Source: Nocardioides humi (GTDB lineage Bacteria > Actinomycetota > Actinomycetes > Propionibacteriales > Nocardioidaceae). Taken from it: a stretch of DNA of 64,000 nucleotides. The stretch is from the NCBI RefSeq assembly GCF_006494775.1, contig NZ_CP041146.1:4712001-4776000 (forward strand), read 5' to 3'. Positions 16,614 to 25,770 of the stretch are shown here, piece by piece. The notes under the pieces were generated by a model, which had not been told where the DNA came from, made no database searches, and saw only the letters and a program-made list of their open reading frames with translations. Position numbers and translations under genes: made by a program. Each line of letters opens with the position of its first letter. Within the stretch, counting starts at the first letter, position 1.

Positions 16614-16970
16614 CTACTCCGGGGCCGCCAGGCAGGCGCGCACCTCGACCGTGTCGCCGGTGCGGGCCAGGATCGCGCAGAGCTCCAGCAGGTCGTCGAG
16701 GTCGTCGCTCTCGACGACGTAGAAGCCGCCGAGCTGCTCGACCGACTCGACGTACGGGCCCTCGGTCAGGACGGTCCCGTCGCCGCTGGGCCGCACGACC
16801 CGGGCGGTGCGCGAGCTGTCCAGCTGCGCACCGCCGGTGATCCGGTGGCCGCGCTCCTCCAGCAGCCGGCTGAACTCGCCGTGCTGGTCGTACATCGCGG
16901 CCTGCTCCGCGGGGCTCGCTGCCTCCCAGGCCTTCTCGTCGCCGGTCAGCAGTACGACGTACTCGGTCAT
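16614..16970 (-). CDS. YCII-related (DGPF) domain protein, partner of the ECF42 sigma factor
   Basis: A 118-residue YCII-family protein: MTEYVVLLTGDEKAWEAASP at the start, then GGAQLDSSRTARVV, VLTEGPYVESVEQLGGFYVVE (the DGPF-type motif in variant form) and a helical end. These proteins are conserved beside ECF42 sigma genes and are thought to be targets or modulators. It is 9 bp upstream of the sigma gene on the same strand, so the two form an operon. The exact function is unknown. Confidence 0.87.
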   Translation of the reverse strand: MTEYVVLLTGDEKAWEAASPAEQAAMYDQHGEFSRLLEERGHRITGGAQLDSSRTARVVRPSGDGTVLTEGPYVESVEQLGGFYVVESDDLDDLLELCAILARTGDTVEVRACLAAPE

Positions 16971-17045
16971 CGCCGATCATCTCCTCAGGGGTGGTGGTGA
17001 GTCTGTCACCCCGATGACGGGCGAGGAACCGCCGGATCGACAGGC

Positions 17046-18644
17046 TCAGCCCAGCAATTGCGCCGCCAGCGCCGCGCTGGCCGGGTAGTCGACCTTGCTC
17101 ACCGGCGTGCGAGGCACCTCGTCGACGAAGAGCACCGTCTTGGGCACCTTGTAGTTGGAGATGAGCGCCCGGCAGTGCGCGCGCACGTCGTCCTCGGTGA
17201 GGGCGGTGCCGTCGCGGCGCTGCACCAGGGCGGTGACCTGCTGGCCCCAGCGCTCGTGCGGGGTGCCGACGACGACCGCGTCGAAGACGTCGTCGTGGCG
17301 CAGCAGCACCGCCTCGACTTCCTCGGGGTGGACCTTCTCGCCGCCGGTGTTGATGCACACCGAGCCGCGGCCCAGCACGGTCACCGAGCCGTCCTCCTCG
17401 CGGCGGGCGAAGTCGCCGGGGATCGCCCAGCGCACGCCGTCGATCTCCTTGAAGGTGGCGGCCGTCTTGACCGGGTCCTTGTAGTAGCCGAGCGGGACCG
17501 GGCCGGAGCGGCCGAGCATCCCGTCGACGCCGACCGGGCACGGCTTCAGGTCGGGGTCGAAGACCTCCACCTGGTCGGTGACGGTGAACCGCGGCGCGCT
17601 CTGGCCGCCGTCGGTGCCGTCGTCGATCCGGGACCCGGTGGCGCCGGACTCCGAGGCGCCGTAGGAGTCGAGGATGAACCTCCCCGGCAGCGCGCGGCGG
17701 ATCTCCTCTCGTACGCCGTCCGAGAGCGGCGCCGCGCCGTTGGACACCGCCGCCAGGCTGGACAGGTCCCACCGGTCCGGCTCGGCGAGGATCGCCTCCG
17801 CGACCGGGCGGCCCATCGCGTCGCCGAGGAAGGTCAGCGAGACCACCTTCGCCCTCTCCACGAGGTCGAGGATCTTGACCGGGTCGAAGTGCGGCTCGGT
17901 GTAGAGCGCGACGGTCTGGCCCGCCACGTGGCCGTTGCCCAGGATCCACTGGCTCCCGCCGTGCATCATCGGGCCGCAGGCCAGCAGCACCATCGGGCTC
18001 TCGACCGCCCTGGCCTCCTCGACCAGCTGCTCGACCGAGTCCAGCGGCGCGCCGTACCGCGCGGCGTTGAGGGCGGCGCGGATCAGGTCCTCGTTGCGCC
18101 AGACCACGCCCTTGGGGTTGCCGGTGGTGCCGCCCGTGTAGAGGACGTAGTGGTCGTCGGCGCTGCGTCCGGTGATGCTCCGCTCGGGGGACGCGGCGGC
18201 CAGGGCGGCGTCGTACTCCTCGCCGAGGACGATGGTGGTCCGCAGGGCCGGGGTGTCGAGCTCGGCGAGCGCGTCGACGTACTCGGGGGCGACGATGGCG
18301 GCCACGCAGTCGGCGTTGTCGTAGAGGTAGGCGAGCTCGTCGCGGAGGTACTTGTAGTTGATGTTGATCGGGACCGCCCGCGCCTTGAGGCAGCCGTAGA
18401 GCGCGTCGATCCACTCGATCCGGTTGGTGGAGTGCACCGCGACGTGCTCGCCGGGCCGGATGCCGAGGCCGACGAGATGGTTGGCCAGCCGGGTGGAGCG
18501 CTCGTCGATCTCGGCGAAGGTCCAGACCCGGTCGCCGGTGTGGACGGCGGCGCGGTCGGGGAGGCCGTCGGCCATCGCCTCGAGCACGTCGGCCAGGTTG
18601 ATCGGGCGCGGGGTGGTCTGCGTGGTCGGTGTGGTGGGGGTCAC
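17046..18644 (-). CDS. Acyl-CoA synthetase (FadD-type, AMP-forming)
   Basis: A 532-residue adenylate-forming ligase that activates a carboxylic acid with ATP and CoA. The P-loop-like motif is VLYTGGTTGNPKGVVW, with DSYGASESG as motif A5, PGDFARREEDGSVTVLGR as A7-A8, and VPRTPVSKVDYPA near the end containing the catalytic Lys. The sequence resembles actinobacterial FadD enzymes for steroid or branched substrates, but the substrate is not certain. A KstR-like operator lies 20 bp upstream of the ATG, which would fit steroid catabolism control. Confidence 0.85.
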   Translation of the reverse strand: MTPTTPTTQTTPRPINLADVLEAMADGLPDRAAVHTGDRVWTFAEIDERSTRLANHLVGLGIRPGEHVAVHSTNRIEWIDALYGCLKARAVPININYKYLRDELAYLYDNADCVAAIVAPEYVDALAELDTPALRTTIVLGEEYDAALAAASPERSITGRSADDHYVLYTGGTTGNPKGVVWRNEDLIRAALNAARYGAPLDSVEQLVEEARAVESPMVLLACGPMMHGGSQWILGNGHVAGQTVALYTEPHFDPVKILDLVERAKVVSLTFLGDAMGRPVAEAILAEPDRWDLSSLAAVSNGAAPLSDGVREEIRRALPGRFILDSYGASESGATGSRIDDGTDGGQSAPRFTVTDQVEVFDPDLKPCPVGVDGMLGRSGPVPLGYYKDPVKTAATFKEIDGVRWAIPGDFARREEDGSVTVLGRGSVCINTGGEKVHPEEVEAVLLRHDDVFDAVVVGTPHERWGQQVTALVQRRDGTALTEDDVRAHCRALISNYKVPKTVLFVDEVPRTPVSKVDYPASAALAAQLLG

Positions 18645-18663
18645 AGTGGACAGCCTGCCAAAC

Positions 18664-18677
18664 TAGAACGCGTTCTC
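18664..18677. promoter_or_regulatory. KstR-like TetR operator between fadD and osmC genes
   Basis: The sequence TAGAACGCGTTCTC fits the KstR pattern TNNAACNNGTTNNA at every fixed position except the last base. It is an inverted repeat centred on GAACGCGTTC and lies between divergent fadD (starts 18644) and the OsmC gene (starts 18686), where it could control both. KstR represses cholesterol catabolism genes in mycobacteria and rhodococci. Binding here is inferred from the motif alone. Confidence 0.55.
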
Positions 18678-18685
18678 GCTACAGA

Positions 18686-19165
18686 ATGGGACAGGTGACC
18701 GACCACCACTACGCGCTCGACCTGGCCTGGCAGGGCAACCGCGGCACCGGGACCAGCGGCTACCGCGACTACGACCGCGACGTCCGCCTCACCGCCGCCG
18801 GCAAGCCCGACCTGCTCGGCTCCGCCGACCCGACCTTCCGCGGCGACGCGAGCCGCTGGAACCCCGAGGAGCTGCTGCTCGCCGCGCTCGCCCAGTGCCA
18901 CCTGCTGTCGTACCTCCACTCGGCGGTCAGCCACGGCGTCGTCGTGGTGGCGTACGACGACAGCCCGGTCGGCACCATGGCGCAGATCGGGCAGGGCGGC
19001 CGGTTCACCTCGGTCACGCTGCGCCCCCGGGTCACCGTCGCCGACGCCGGCATGGTCGAGACCGCGCGGGAGATCCACGCCGAGGCGAGCCGGAACTGCT
19101 TCATCGCCGCGTCGGTGAGCTTCCCCGTCGGCCACGAGCCGGTGATCGAGGTCGCAGCGGGCTGA
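18686..19165 (+). CDS. OsmC/Ohr-family peroxiredoxin-like protein
   Basis: A 159-residue protein of the OsmC family, thiol-dependent hydroperoxide reductases. The two expected cysteines are in LAQCHLLSYL and SRNCFIAASVSFPV, and the Arg/Glu region is NPEELLLAAL. The ATG at 18686 is chosen; a GTG at 18695 is an equally possible start because it is followed directly by the conserved THH-like opening. It is transcribed divergently from the acyl-CoA synthetase and shares the operator region. Confidence 0.85.
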   Translation: MGQVTDHHYALDLAWQGNRGTGTSGYRDYDRDVRLTAAGKPDLLGSADPTFRGDASRWNPEELLLAALAQCHLLSYLHSAVSHGVVVVAYDDSPVGTMAQIGQGGRFTSVTLRPRVTVADAGMVETAREIHAEASRNCFIAASVSFPVGHEPVIEVAAG

Positions 19166-19223
19166 CACCCGCGCGCCACCGGCCCGCCACGATCCGTTCA
19201 GGATCGTCTGGTTCAAAGCAGCC

Positions 19224-20063
19224 ATGAGCCGCGCCCGCACCGCCCTGGTCGCCGCCGGCGTGGTCCTCGCCGGCGTGGGCGTGACGACGGGCGGCGGGCG
19301 CGAGCTGCTGCGGCGGCAGGCGGCGATCGCGCGGGCCCGGATCGGCAAGCCGCTGGGCGAGGACGCGATCCCGGCGGACAAGGTGTGGAAGAGGAAGTCG
19401 TACGACGGCCCGCCGCTCCACCTGCTCGTCCTGGGCGACTCGATCGCCGCCGGGCTGGGGGCCGAGCGACCGAAGGACACCCTCGGCGCGCGGATCGCCC
19501 GTGGTCTCGCGGGCGAGCTGCGGCGGCCGGTGGCCCTGCGGACGGCGGCGGTCGTCGGCTCGGAGAGCTCGGCGCTGGCCGGACAGCTGGACGGGCTGAC
19601 CGGCGGCTACCACGCCGACGTCGCGGTGATCGTGGTCGGCGGCAACGACGTCACCCACCGGGTGCCCACGGCGACCGCCGCGGCCCTGTTGGAGGAGGCC
19701 GTGGTCCGGCTGCGCACGCAGGGGACCGAGGTCGTGGTCGGCACCTGCCCGGACCTCGGGGCGCTCCGGCCGGTCCCGCAGCCGCTGCGCTCGCTGGGCT
19801 CGCGGATGTCGCGCCAGCTGGCCGTGGCGCAGGCGGAGGTCGCCGTACGCAACGGGGCGCACGCGGTCTCGCTCGCCCACGTCGTCGGGCCCTTCTTCAT
19901 CACCAACCCCGACGAGATGTTCAGCCTGGACCGGTTCCACCCGAGCGCTCTGGGCTACAAGCGCACCGCCAAGGCGCTGCTGCCGTCGGTGCTGCTGGCG
20001 CTCGGGCACGCGGAGCGGGTGCCGTTCGGACACACCGCCCCGCCTCCTAGTCTCGAGCCGTGA
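19224..20063 (+). CDS. SGNH/GDSL-family hydrolase, exported or membrane-anchored
   Basis: A 279-residue lipase/esterase-like hydrolase. Catalytic blocks are LVLGDSIAAGLGAE (Ser), IVVGGNDVTHRV (oxyanion Asn) and FSLDRFHPSALGY (Asp and His). The N-terminus (RTALVAAGVVLAGVGVTTGGG) is one hydrophobic segment after basic residues, so it is either a signal peptide or an anchor. Likely substrates are acyl or acetyl esters, possibly on the cell envelope. It overlaps the next gene by 4 bp. Confidence 0.85.
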   Translation: MSRARTALVAAGVVLAGVGVTTGGGRELLRRQAAIARARIGKPLGEDAIPADKVWKRKSYDGPPLHLLVLGDSIAAGLGAERPKDTLGARIARGLAGELRRPVALRTAAVVGSESSALAGQLDGLTGGYHADVAVIVVGGNDVTHRVPTATAAALLEEAVVRLRTQGTEVVVGTCPDLGALRPVPQPLRSLGSRMSRQLAVAQAEVAVRNGAHAVSLAHVVGPFFITNPDEMFSLDRFHPSALGYKRTAKALLPSVLLALGHAERVPFGHTAPPPSLEP

Positions 20064-20926
20064 CCTCCGTCCTGCTCGCGACCTTCGACCTGATGCCCGA
20101 CGGCGAGCCCGGCGGCGCCGCGCTGACCGAGGCCCTCGCCGCCCGCGGGATCGAGGCGCGGTGGGTGTGCTGGGACGACCTGACGGTCGACTGGGCCGCC
20201 GCCGACCTGGTGGCGGTGCGCTCGACCTGGGACTACCACCGTCGGCTGCCGGCCTTCCTCGCCTGGGCGCGGGAGGTCGCGGCCGTGACGACGCTGCTCA
20301 ACGGAGCCGAGGTGTTCGCCTGGAACGCCGACAAGGCCTATCTCGCGGAGCTCGCCGCCGTCGTACCCGCCGTCCCGGTCGTCCCCACGACCACCCTCGA
20401 CGACACCGACCTCGCCGGCGGGCTGGCCGCGGCGCTCGGGCGCTGGGGGAGCGTGGTCGTCAAGCCGCGCACGGGTGCCGGCGGCGTGGGCGTCGTGGTC
20501 GTCGAGAGCATCGCCGACCCACGGCTCGAGGGCCTGGTCGCCGGGCCGTGGATCGCCCAGCCGCTCGTCGACTCGGTGCGCACGACGGGCGAGTCCTCGG
20601 TCTACGTCCTCGACGGCGTCGCGGTCGCCCAGGTCGACAAGGTCGCGGCCGCGGGCGAGGTCCGGGTCCACGAGCTCTACGGCGGCCGCAGCGAGCCGGT
20701 CGCGCTCGACCCGGCGCGCGCGGCGGTCGCGGCGGACGCCGTACGCACGGTGGCGGCGCGGCGGGACGCGGACCTGGCGTACGCGCGGGTCGACCTGATG
20801 TCCTGGGAGGGGCGCTGGGTGGTCAGCGAGCTGGAGCTGATCGAGCCCGGCCTGTACCTCGACGTCGAGCCGGCCAACGCCGAGCGCTTCGCGGCCCTCG
20901 TCGCGGGGCGGCTGGGACGGTCCTGA
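20060..20926 (+). CDS. ATP-grasp domain protein
   Basis: A 288-residue protein with an ATP-grasp fold like glutathione synthetase/RimK. The N-terminal part has VRSTWDYHRRLPAFLAW, a motif of a widespread uncharacterised ATP-grasp group. ATP binding is at VVVKPRTGAGGVGV, and metal ligands lie in WVVSELELIEPGLYL. Such enzymes join a carboxylate to an amine or thiol. The substrate is unknown. It is translationally coupled to the SGNH hydrolase by a GTGA overlap. Confidence 0.8.
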   Translation: MTSVLLATFDLMPDGEPGGAALTEALAARGIEARWVCWDDLTVDWAAADLVAVRSTWDYHRRLPAFLAWAREVAAVTTLLNGAEVFAWNADKAYLAELAAVVPAVPVVPTTTLDDTDLAGGLAAALGRWGSVVVKPRTGAGGVGVVVVESIADPRLEGLVAGPWIAQPLVDSVRTTGESSVYVLDGVAVAQVDKVAAAGEVRVHELYGGRSEPVALDPARAAVAADAVRTVAARRDADLAYARVDLMSWEGRWVVSELELIEPGLYLDVEPANAERFAALVAGRLGRS

Positions 20927-20938
20927 ACCGGGTTCCTC

Positions 20939-20965
20939 CTTGCACTCGCCATGGTCGAGTGCTAA
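20939..20965. promoter_or_regulatory. CIRCE element 1 (HrcA operator)
   Basis: The left arm CTTGCACTC (20939-20947), a 9-base spacer and the right arm GAGTGCTAA (20957-20965) match the CIRCE consensus TTAGCACTC-N9-GAGTGCTAA at 7 of 9 and 9 of 9 positions. It is the distal of two operators before groEL and indicates HrcA heat-shock repression. Confidence 0.9.
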
Positions 20966-20973
20966 ACATGGCG

Positions 20974-22657
<1,684 letters not shown>

Positions 22658-22683
22658 GTCCACCGCTTTCTCAGCAACACTCG

Positions 22684-22711
22684 CAGGGCCCTCGCTTCGG
22701 CGGGGGCCCTG
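22684..22711 (+). terminator. Hairpin terminator after groEL
   Basis: CAGGGCCCTCGC (22684-22695), loop TTCG, and GCGGGGGCCCTG form a stem of 12 pairs with one G-T pair. It lies 27 bases after the groEL stop and is followed by only a short T-poor stretch, so it is likely an actinobacterial-type terminator. It also marks the left limit of the accessory segment. Confidence 0.75.
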
Positions 22712-22855
22712 TGGCACTATTTCGGCCTGACGACCGGGTTGGGTCGAGCCTCAGCCTCTTGTCGACAGACTCTTGTGCGGAACGCTGAGGCGTGCTGCCT
22801 GCGAAATTCCCGGTGCGGCGTGCGGCCTCAAACGCGGCGCTATGTCGCGGTCGCG

Positions 22856-23125
22856 TCAGCGACCAGGGTGATACTCGCCTGTCAGGTACCGGATGAATCG
22901 GTCAGCACGATCGATATACGTGTGGACCGTGTTCTCGCTCAGGCCAGCTTCGCGAAGATCTCGCTCGAACTCGCCAAGGCTGGTCCTCAGTTCTGTCGTC
23001 GTCCAGATTCTGTCCATGAGCATCAGCGTGGATGTAAACACTGGGGGCTTGTATAGTGCATCGACCCAGGCGAACGATTCGGCAACCTCGCGGCGATGAC
23101 GCGCCGGCAAGCGGCGGAAGGACAC
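22856..23125 (-). CDS. Small protein with tyrosine-recombinase N-terminal (SAM-like) domain
   Basis: An 89-codon frame starting at GTG 23125 (an internal ATG at 23017 would give 53 residues). The C-terminal part, RTSLGEFERDLREAGLSENTV then HTYIDRADRFIRYLTG, is the pattern of the core-binding domain of phage integrases. No catalytic domain follows: the frame stops right after EYHPGR. It may be a stand-alone domain protein or an integrase remnant. Either reading marks the region between groEL and the next genes as mobile-element-related. Confidence 0.45.
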   Translation of the reverse strand: MSFRRLPARHRREVAESFAWVDALYKPPVFTSTLMLMDRIWTTTELRTSLGEFERDLREAGLSENTVHTYIDRADRFIRYLTGEYHPGR

Positions 23126-23218
23126 AGCCGTCCGCGCCGGCGGTGCAGAAAGTGTCGGACGTCCCTCCTAGCCTCCAGGCGTCGCCAAGTCGGCGGCGAG
23201 CAGAAATAGGAGTAACCC

Positions 23219-23374
23219 GTGAAGGTTTCGGCTTACCACTCCAGCAACAAGTCCGACCCGGACGTCTATCACGACCACAGCGACTGTCCCACCGGTCAGC
23301 AGATTCCCTCGTACGACAAGGTCAGCGGCACCGGCGGTTTCCCGCGCTGCAAGCAGTGCGTTGATAAGGGGTGA
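23219..23374 (+). CDS. 51-residue Cys/His-rich small protein
   Basis: A short GTG-started frame with a good ribosome-binding site (TAGGAGTAACC). The product contains HDHSDCPTGQQIP and later GGFPRCKQC, so a His/Cys pair and a CxxC pair could bind one zinc ion. The GTGGF-type loop precedes the CxxC. Small proteins of this look occur in actinobacterial genomes without known function. It is the only gene in the 23.13-23.54 kb stretch, where base composition is lower in GC than the flanks. Confidence 0.6.
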   Translation: MKVSAYHSSNKSDPDVYHDHSDCPTGQQIPSYDKVSGTGGFPRCKQCVDKG

Positions 23375-23540
23375 CCGTTTGGCGCTGGGGCCCGGTGAGC
23401 CCCTGACGCGGTGTCGACGTGAGCGCTATGGGCGGCAGGGTGATGTCGACCGGAGTAAGCGCGGTTCATGGAACGACGTCTCGACACGCCCAAAGTTCAT
23501 TTGAGCACACCTGGGACTGGATTCGTGTACGGTTCGGTAC

Positions 23541-24401
23541 GTGAGTGAACAGGACAAGGTGATCGGCAGTCTCCGGCGGGGTCGCATCCTGGACGGCGTC
23601 CGGTGGGCCTTCTGGTCAGCTGCAGCCGGCGTGGCCGAGGACTTCCGTCCCGGGAAAGGCTATGACGAGGGCTGGTGTGGCTTCAGTCGGCACACCCTGC
23701 TGCGGGACCGGCTCGATCGCGTGTTCTCGCTCGGCCCATACTTTATCCAGCCGGACGCTGACCCACGCGAGAATCTCGACGTCCTCTTCGAAGCCATTCC
23801 TGAGGGCGAGCGCCAGACATTCCCCTTCATCAAGCCCGGGTCTGTCGACCGGGCAGACCTGAACGGCAGCCCGGGTTGGAGATACAAGGGACGCCGGCTG
23901 CTCATCGCCTCGATACCTCACGACGACATCGACGACATCGCGTGGCAGCGCCGATCGGCGACGAAGCAGCTGGTTGCATCTCAACCCGACCCGGATGTGG
24001 AGCAGGACAGCCTGCTGCATCGGCTCGCAGCTGAGGGCGACAAGGCGGCGCAAGCGATGGTCGCGGCGCTAGAGGCGGCGACCCCTCTCGACATCCCCAC
24101 TTTTCTGATCGGCCACGGCGATGACCTGATTGGCAGTGGTCGCCAGCGTCTGATCGTGGGTCGTCCACAACTGCATGCCCGAGAGCCGTGGGCCTGGATT
24201 CACAACCTCCTCACCACACCGCCGCCAACCACCGGAGGGCTCAAGCCGCCGGCGACCTCGCCCGACCCGACGCAGGCTCCTGACGCGCAGGTCAGGCTGC
24301 GGCAGCGTTCGGAGACGCTGAAGACCTCGAACGGTGACAGTGCACCCAGCGACGCGACCGTGGCAATGCGAGCACCGCAGCGCCGACGTGACCAGGCGTG
24401 A
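23541..24401 (+). CDS. Unknown 286-residue protein coupled to an XRE-ImmA/IrrE gene
   Basis: I do not recognise this family. The first 200 residues look folded and conserved-like: ILDGVRWAFWSAAAGVAEDF, YDEGWCGFSRHTLLRDRLDRVF, FPFIKPGSVDRADLNGSPGW and LLIASIPHDDIDD. The last 75 are Pro/Thr-rich and probably disordered (TTPPPTTGGLKPPATSP). No signal peptide or membrane segment is seen. GTG 23541 start. The stop overlaps the next start (GTGA), so the two proteins are made together. In such pairs the partner of an ImmA/IrrE protein is often a toxin or a protease target, but that is inference. Confidence 0.65.
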   Translation: MSEQDKVIGSLRRGRILDGVRWAFWSAAAGVAEDFRPGKGYDEGWCGFSRHTLLRDRLDRVFSLGPYFIQPDADPRENLDVLFEAIPEGERQTFPFIKPGSVDRADLNGSPGWRYKGRRLLIASIPHDDIDDIAWQRRSATKQLVASQPDPDVEQDSLLHRLAAEGDKAAQAMVAALEAATPLDIPTFLIGHGDDLIGSGRQRLIVGRPQLHAREPWAWIHNLLTTPPPTTGGLKPPATSPDPTQAPDAQVRLRQRSETLKTSNGDSAPSDATVAMRAPQRRRDQA

Positions 24402-25558
24402 GCGGCAACTACACGGCCAGAGACGCAGCTGCCTTGTTCGACGGCAGCCGGCTCACTTTGGCGCGTCAGCTAGCTGGACTACGCAAGAACGAACTCGCCC
24501 GCATCGTCGATGTGACCGCGACCGCAGTGGCAGCGTGGGAGTCCGGACGGTCGAAGCCAAACCCAGGTAACGTCGCGAACCTGTCACTCGGGCTCGGTGT
24601 CGACCCCGGATTCTTCGTCGCTCGACCCGTCGACCAGGCAGCTGGAACCACAACACCGCACTTTCGATCACTGCGGTCGACCAGTCAGATGATGCGCGAC
24701 CAGGCCCATTCGTACGGACAGGTTGCCGTCGAGGTCGCAGCTGCCCTTGAGGTCCACGCCGAACTGCCCGAGATCGATGTCCCCCGCTACCCCGTCAGTG
24801 TTGAGGACCCGATCGAAGCTGTCGACGAGGCTGCCCGTCACGCTCGGAAGGCATGGAACATGGCGCCGGGGCGGGCGCCACACCTGATCCGATTGCTTGA
24901 GAACCATGGCGTACTTGTCGTCTTCAGCCCGTCGGCCTCAGCCAGTCTGGATGCGTTCTCCTTCGATTCCACGGTCCGACCAGTGGTGATCCTCAACCCG
25001 ATCAAGCGCGACTTCTACCGTCAACGCTTCGACGTTGCTCATGAGCTCGGCCACCTGGTCATGCACGCTGATGCCGATCCCGGGTCCAAGATCGTCGAAG
25101 ATCAGGCGCACCGGTTCGCTTCTGAGTTCCTTCTCCCTGCGACGGATATCGAGCCCGAACTCCCCAAAGGACTCAACAAGGGCACCTGGGTTCGGCTCAG
25201 CCAGCTCAAGGAGCAGTGGGGGGTCTCGATGGCCTCCTTGCTCTATCGGGCGAAGGTGCTAGGCACCCTTTCCGACTCGTCGTATCGGAATGCGATGGTC
25301 ACAATGACCCAACGGGGCTGGCGGCGAGCGGAACCAGGATTGATCGCGAGCATCGAGCAACCGTCGCTGCTGCCCGCGACCGTCGAACTGCTGAGCTCGG
25401 CTGGCATCGATGTCGACGACATCCAAACTCAATGTCGCGTACCGGTGAGGCTGTTCGAGACCATCACCTCCCGCGCTCCAGGCCCCATTCAGGAAGTGGC
25501 CGACCCGAGCGAGGCGGCCGCAGGCAACCGGAACATAACGTCGCTGCTGAGATTCTGA
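24398..25558 (+). CDS. XRE-family regulator fused to ImmA/IrrE metallopeptidase
   Basis: A 386-residue protein with an N-terminal helix-turn-helix (about residues 10-65: LTLARQLAGLRKNELARIVDVT, AVAAWESGRSKPNPGNV) and a central DUF955/ImmA zinc peptidase with FDVAHELGHLVMHAD. The HELGH motif lies at about residues 215-219, and the third ligand Glu is in HRFASEFLLP. ImmA/IrrE proteins cleave repressors or antitoxins after a signal. The C-terminal 130 residues include LKEQWGVSMASLLYRA and are typical. Coupled to the upstream unknown gene. Codon use is less GC-biased than core genes. Confidence 0.88.
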   Translation: MSGNYTARDAAALFDGSRLTLARQLAGLRKNELARIVDVTATAVAAWESGRSKPNPGNVANLSLGLGVDPGFFVARPVDQAAGTTTPHFRSLRSTSQMMRDQAHSYGQVAVEVAAALEVHAELPEIDVPRYPVSVEDPIEAVDEAARHARKAWNMAPGRAPHLIRLLENHGVLVVFSPSASASLDAFSFDSTVRPVVILNPIKRDFYRQRFDVAHELGHLVMHADADPGSKIVEDQAHRFASEFLLPATDIEPELPKGLNKGTWVRLSQLKEQWGVSMASLLYRAKVLGTLSDSSYRNAMVTMTQRGWRRAEPGLIASIEQPSLLPATVELLSSAGIDVDDIQTQCRVPVRLFETITSRAPGPIQEVADPSEAAAGNRNITSLLRF

Positions 25559-25770
25559 CCACTCCAAATCGATGAGGTCGGACCGTCATGATGACCTCCG
25601 CCAGGCACGGCGGGCGGGATTGCCCAGCGGTCCCTTTAGCGTCGCTGAACACCGTCACAAGGGAGTCGGGCAGGCGCGTCATAGTGGGCGGTCTGACGCG
25701 ATGAGTCGACTGACCTACGAGCCGTGAGCCCGTGCCCGAACATCCGGAAGGTGACGCTGCAACGCCGAAG

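Noticed and set aside
22730..23210. A tRNA or attachment site near the integrase-like ORF
   Set aside because: No cloverleaf or matching direct repeats flanking the island could be found by eye.
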